From Candidatus Culexmicrobium profundum (lineage in GTDB: Archaea; Thermoproteota; Methanomethylicia; Culexarchaeales; Culexmicrobiaceae), in the NCBI GenBank assembly GCA_025061245.1, contig JANZKD010000071.1, forward strand, positions 1 through 8,567: a stretch of 8,567 bases of DNA. The letters run 5' to 3'. Below are positions 6,517-8,567 of the stretch, piece by piece. Made by a program: the position numbers and the translations under genes. Position 1 is the first letter of the stretch, and the number at the start of each line of letters is the position of its first letter. The notes beneath the pieces were generated by a model, which saw nothing but the letters and a program-made list of their open reading frames with translations, ran no database searches and was not told where the DNA came from.

Positions 6517-6523
6517 CAAAAAT

Positions 6524-7810
6524 GTGGCAACCCAACTAATCGAAGCACGAAGAGGCAAAATAACTGAGGAGATGAAGCAAGTAGCATTAATAGAAGAAAT
6601 AGATGTGGAAAAAATAGTTAGAAGAGTAGCGAGAGGACTAGTTATAATCCCAAGAAATGTTAGAAGAAAAGAAATGAAGATAATAGGAATCGGTGCAGGA
6701 TTAAAAACAAAGGTTAATGTTAATATTGGCACCTCAACAACCTATGTCAACTTAGACATGGAAATTGAAAAAGCAAAAATAGCGATAAAATATGGTACGG
6801 ATACAATAATGGATCTAAGCACCGGAGGAGATTTAAACACTATTAGAAGAAAACTAATCGAAGTATCCCCAGTACCATTTGGAACCGTTCCAATATATCA
6901 AGCATTCATAGAAGCTACAAAGAAGAAGGGTGCAGGAATATACATGGATGAAGATGACATCTTTAACACCATAGAACTACACATGAAAGACGGAGTAGAC
7001 TTCATGACCATTCACGCTGGAATCACTAAGGACATGGCAGAAAGAATAACAAAAAATGAGAGAGTAACGGGAATTGTAAGTAGAGGAGGAGCAATACTAA
7101 CTGCATGGATGCTTCACAACGAAAAAGAAAATCCACTCTACGAAAACTATGATTACCTACTAGAAATGGTGAGAGAATATGACGCAGTAATAAGTCTAGG
7201 AGACGCATTAAGACCAGGATCAATTCACGATGCTCACGACTATCTACAGATAGCTGAAATGCTAAACGTAGCCAAACTCGTCGAAAAATCATGGGAAAAG
7301 GGAGTACAGGTAATGGTTGAAGGACCAGGTCACATGCCCCTAAATCAAATAGCAGCAAACATAAAACTAGAAAAAACACTATGTAAAGGTGCTCCATACT
7401 ATGTCTTAGGTCCATTAGTAACAGACACTGCTGCAGGATATGATCATATAGCAGCCGCCATTGGTGCAGCAATAGCAGCCGCAGAAGGAGTAGACTTAAT
7501 ATGCTATCTAACACCTGCAGAGCATCTTTCACTTCCAAATATTGAAGACGTAAAAGAGGGATTAATAGCAGCAAAAATCGCTGCACATGCAGGAGACATA
7601 GTAAAATTAGGTGAAAAAGCCATGAAAAAGGATTTAGAAATATCCAAGGCAAGAGCAGCGCTAGATTGGAACAAAATATTAGAAATGGCATACGATACTA
7701 AGAGAGCAAAGGAGATGTATCATCGATTCAGCACAGCTAAGGGTCCATGTACAATGTGTGGAGAATTATGCGTATATCTACTACTATCTAAATTCAAGGA
7801 GGAGAAGTAA
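6524..7810 (+). CDS. thiC: Phosphomethylpyrimidine synthase ThiC, short form
   Basis: ThiC is a radical-SAM enzyme that rearranges aminoimidazole ribotide into the hydroxymethylpyrimidine phosphate half of thiamine. The 428-residue protein starts at GTG (MATQLIEARRG, typical). It carries the family blocks DLSTGGD, SPVPFGTVPIYQA, FMTIHAGIT, SRGGAI, SLGDALRPGS, VEGPGHMP, KGAPYYVLGPLVTDTAAGYDHIAAAIG and YLTPAEHL. The histidines of GPGH and GYDH belong to the metal site. The C-terminal cluster motif is CTMCGELC (Cys409, 412, 416), a CX2CX3C spacing, where the long bacterial enzymes have CX2CX4C. It lacks the extra N-terminal domain of those enzymes. The short clade also contains BzaF, an anaerobic benzimidazole synthase, but no cobalamin lower-ligand gene is near, so ThiC is preferred. 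Its stop directly abuts the next gene. Confidence 0.94.
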   Translation: MATQLIEARRGKITEEMKQVALIEEIDVEKIVRRVARGLVIIPRNVRRKEMKIIGIGAGLKTKVNVNIGTSTTYVNLDMEIEKAKIAIKYGTDTIMDLSTGGDLNTIRRKLIEVSPVPFGTVPIYQAFIEATKKKGAGIYMDEDDIFNTIELHMKDGVDFMTIHAGITKDMAERITKNERVTGIVSRGGAILTAWMLHNEKENPLYENYDYLLEMVREYDAVISLGDALRPGSIHDAHDYLQIAEMLNVAKLVEKSWEKGVQVMVEGPGHMPLNQIAANIKLEKTLCKGAPYYVLGPLVTDTAAGYDHIAAAIGAAIAAAEGVDLICYLTPAEHLSLPNIEDVKEGLIAAKIAAHAGDIVKLGEKAMKKDLEISKARAALDWNKILEMAYDTKRAKEMYHRFSTAKGPCTMCGELCVYLLLSKFKEEK

Positions 7811-8356
7811 ATGTTAAAGGAAGCAAAACTTCTAAGGATATGGGTTAAAGCACCAATACTACACAATGCAGAACTATTAATCATTGGAGAATGCACAAAA
7901 ATAGTAAACCCATCAATAATTAAAGAAATGGGAAAAAACAAGGTAGTGCTAACCTATTGCCCGGAGGGGGAAAATCCTCTAGCCTATGGAAAAATAGCAT
8001 CAATAATAAGAGCATCTAAACCAAAAAGCATAACTGTTTTAACAATAGATGGATCACCACACTGCCTCCTAGTCCATGCAGCAGTAAATGAAGCAATATT
8101 CGAAGTAGGAGAACCAATAAAACAAGAACATTACGTGCTAGTTAATGGAAAGGAGCTGATTAAAATCTCACCAGACACAATTAGAGTGGCAAGATATCTC
8201 CATTTAGTCAAAAAACTAATAGATAAGTATCCACAAATCCTTAATGAACTTGAAAAACTAAGTCTAGAATATCTATACGCAAAAAAGCAAGGAGAACAAA
8301 TAAATGAGCAAAGTAGCAATTGTAAAGGGAAAAAGAAGCATAAGAACGGTTCATAA
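7811..8356 (+). CDS. Unrecognised cysteine-containing protein downstream of thiC
   Basis: I do not recognise this 181-residue protein. Its ATG follows the thiC stop with no base between them, and its ribosome site GGAGGAG (7798-7804) lies within the last thiC codons, so the two are probably co-translated. It looks soluble: an alternating strand/helix first half (about 1-100), then a charged helical tail. Visible features are Cys28 (GECTK), Cys50 (TYCPEGENP), and the stretch TVLTIDGSPHCLLVHAAV with His84, Cys85 and His89. RVARYLHLVKKL (125-136) is a likely amphipathic helix. Three spaced cysteines plus a C-x3-H could bind a metal or iron-sulfur cluster, but no CxxC motif is present. The last 18 codons, rich in Lys, Gln and Asn, overlap the DUF362 gene in another frame, and Cys171 lies in that tail. 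An accessory role for ThiC or DUF362 is only inferred. Confidence 0.75.
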   Translation: MLKEAKLLRIWVKAPILHNAELLIIGECTKIVNPSIIKEMGKNKVVLTYCPEGENPLAYGKIASIIRASKPKSITVLTIDGSPHCLLVHAAVNEAIFEVGEPIKQEHYVLVNGKELIKISPDTIRVARYLHLVKKLIDKYPQILNELEKLSLEYLYAKKQGEQINEQSSNCKGKKKHKNGS

Positions 8357-8567
8357 AGCACTAGAATTAATCGGCGACTTATCATACCTAAGTGGAAAAC
8401 CAATACTAATTAAAGTAAATTTAATTTCTACAAAAGATTGGAGAACTGGAGCCACCACCGATCCAATAGTAGTTGAAGCATTAATTCAGAAACTAAAAGA
8501 AGTTGAAGATGAGATATACGTAGTAGAATCAAACGCAACAATGACAAATGCAGATAAAGCAGTTATT
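8304..8567 (+). CDS. DUF362-family protein, N-terminal part
   Basis: The ATG at 8304 opens a frame that stays open to the window edge (88 codons, 3' end missing). The start MSKVAIVKGKRSIRTVHKAL, then PILIKVNLISTK (33-44), WRTGATTDPIVVEAL (46-60) and YVVES (71-75), match the beginning of DUF362 proteins. In that family the K-x-N and TTDP motifs are conserved, and some members carry a C-terminal ferredoxin domain. Their biochemical function is mostly unknown, with a redox or iron-sulfur link suspected. An AAGGAGA ribosome site (8289-8295) inside the upstream gene supports this start. The overlap of 53 bases with that gene is unusually long and suggests coupled expression. Whether iron-sulfur motifs follow cannot be seen. 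Confidence 0.82.
   Translation, partial: MSKVAIVKGKRSIRTVHKALELIGDLSYLSGKPILIKVNLISTKDWRTGATTDPIVVEALIQKLKEVEDEIYVVESNATMTNADKAVI

Noticed and set aside
6467..6523. TPP riboswitch before thiC
   Set aside because: The gap is only 57 bases and the predicted leader about 20; no CUGAGA-type conserved core is present.
6196..6732. Minus-strand open frame across the ferredoxin and start of thiC
   Set aside because: It covers the ferredoxin cysteine motif and the thiC promoter in antisense, resembles no family, and has a hydrophobic composition typical of shadow frames.
7026..7691. Long minus-strand open frame (221 codons) opposite thiC
   Set aside because: The translation is leucine-rich and low in complexity, as expected from the antisense of an A/T-rich conserved gene; thiC on the plus strand explains the region fully.
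1..8567. tRNA, CRISPR array, insertion sequence or integration site
   Set aside because: Gaps between genes are too short, and I saw no cloverleaf, regular direct repeats, transposase motifs or flanking duplications.

Overview
The window looks like AT-rich archaeal chromosome. The gene types point that way: an archaeal MptN/CofF-like ATP-grasp ligase, a separately encoded alpha subunit of ADP-forming acetyl-CoA synthetase, a short ThiC, a small single-cluster ferredoxin and ThyX. Isoleucine and arginine are mostly ATA and AGA/AGG, several genes have TATA-like boxes about 25 bases before a plausible transcription start, and leaders are very short. A TACK-type, possibly heat-loving, anaerobic lineage would fit, but this is inference and I cannot name a species. 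I see no mobile element, CRISPR array, rRNA or tRNA. Coding density is high, and the longest stretch without a gene is about 200 bases.

Layout. Positions 2-679 (+) hold the 3' part of a predicted nucleotidyltransferase whose start lies before the window. Next is a RimK-family alpha-L-glutamate ligase (721-1599, +). It runs tail to tail, 5 bases apart, into the alpha subunit of ADP-forming acetyl-CoA synthetase (1605-2981, -). A divergent intergenic region with TATA boxes and a 14-base perfect palindrome separates that gene from a fused GMP synthase, guaA (3185-4744, +). A rhomboid-family intramembrane serine protease follows (4792-5556, +), and its stop codon physically overlaps the stop of the convergent thyX (5553-6170, -). 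Divergent from thyX is a small ferredoxin (6221-6466, +). A tight block follows: thiC (6524-7810), an unrecognised cysteine-containing protein that starts on the base after the thiC stop (7811-8356), and the beginning of a DUF362-family protein (8304 to the window end), which overlaps the unknown gene by 53 bases.

How the genes fit together. Most are core metabolism: purine synthesis (GuaA), dTMP synthesis (ThyX), the thiamine pyrimidine (ThiC), energy conservation from acyl-CoA (ACD alpha) and glutamylation of a cofactor or protein (RimK-like). The part most worth attention is the right end, where ferredoxin, ThiC, the unknown DGSPHC protein and DUF362 lie in one direction. ThiC is a radical-SAM enzyme that needs low-potential electrons, so the neighbouring ferredoxin could be its donor. 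The two genes translationally linked to it could be accessory redox or iron-sulfur factors. That is a hypothesis from gene order only.
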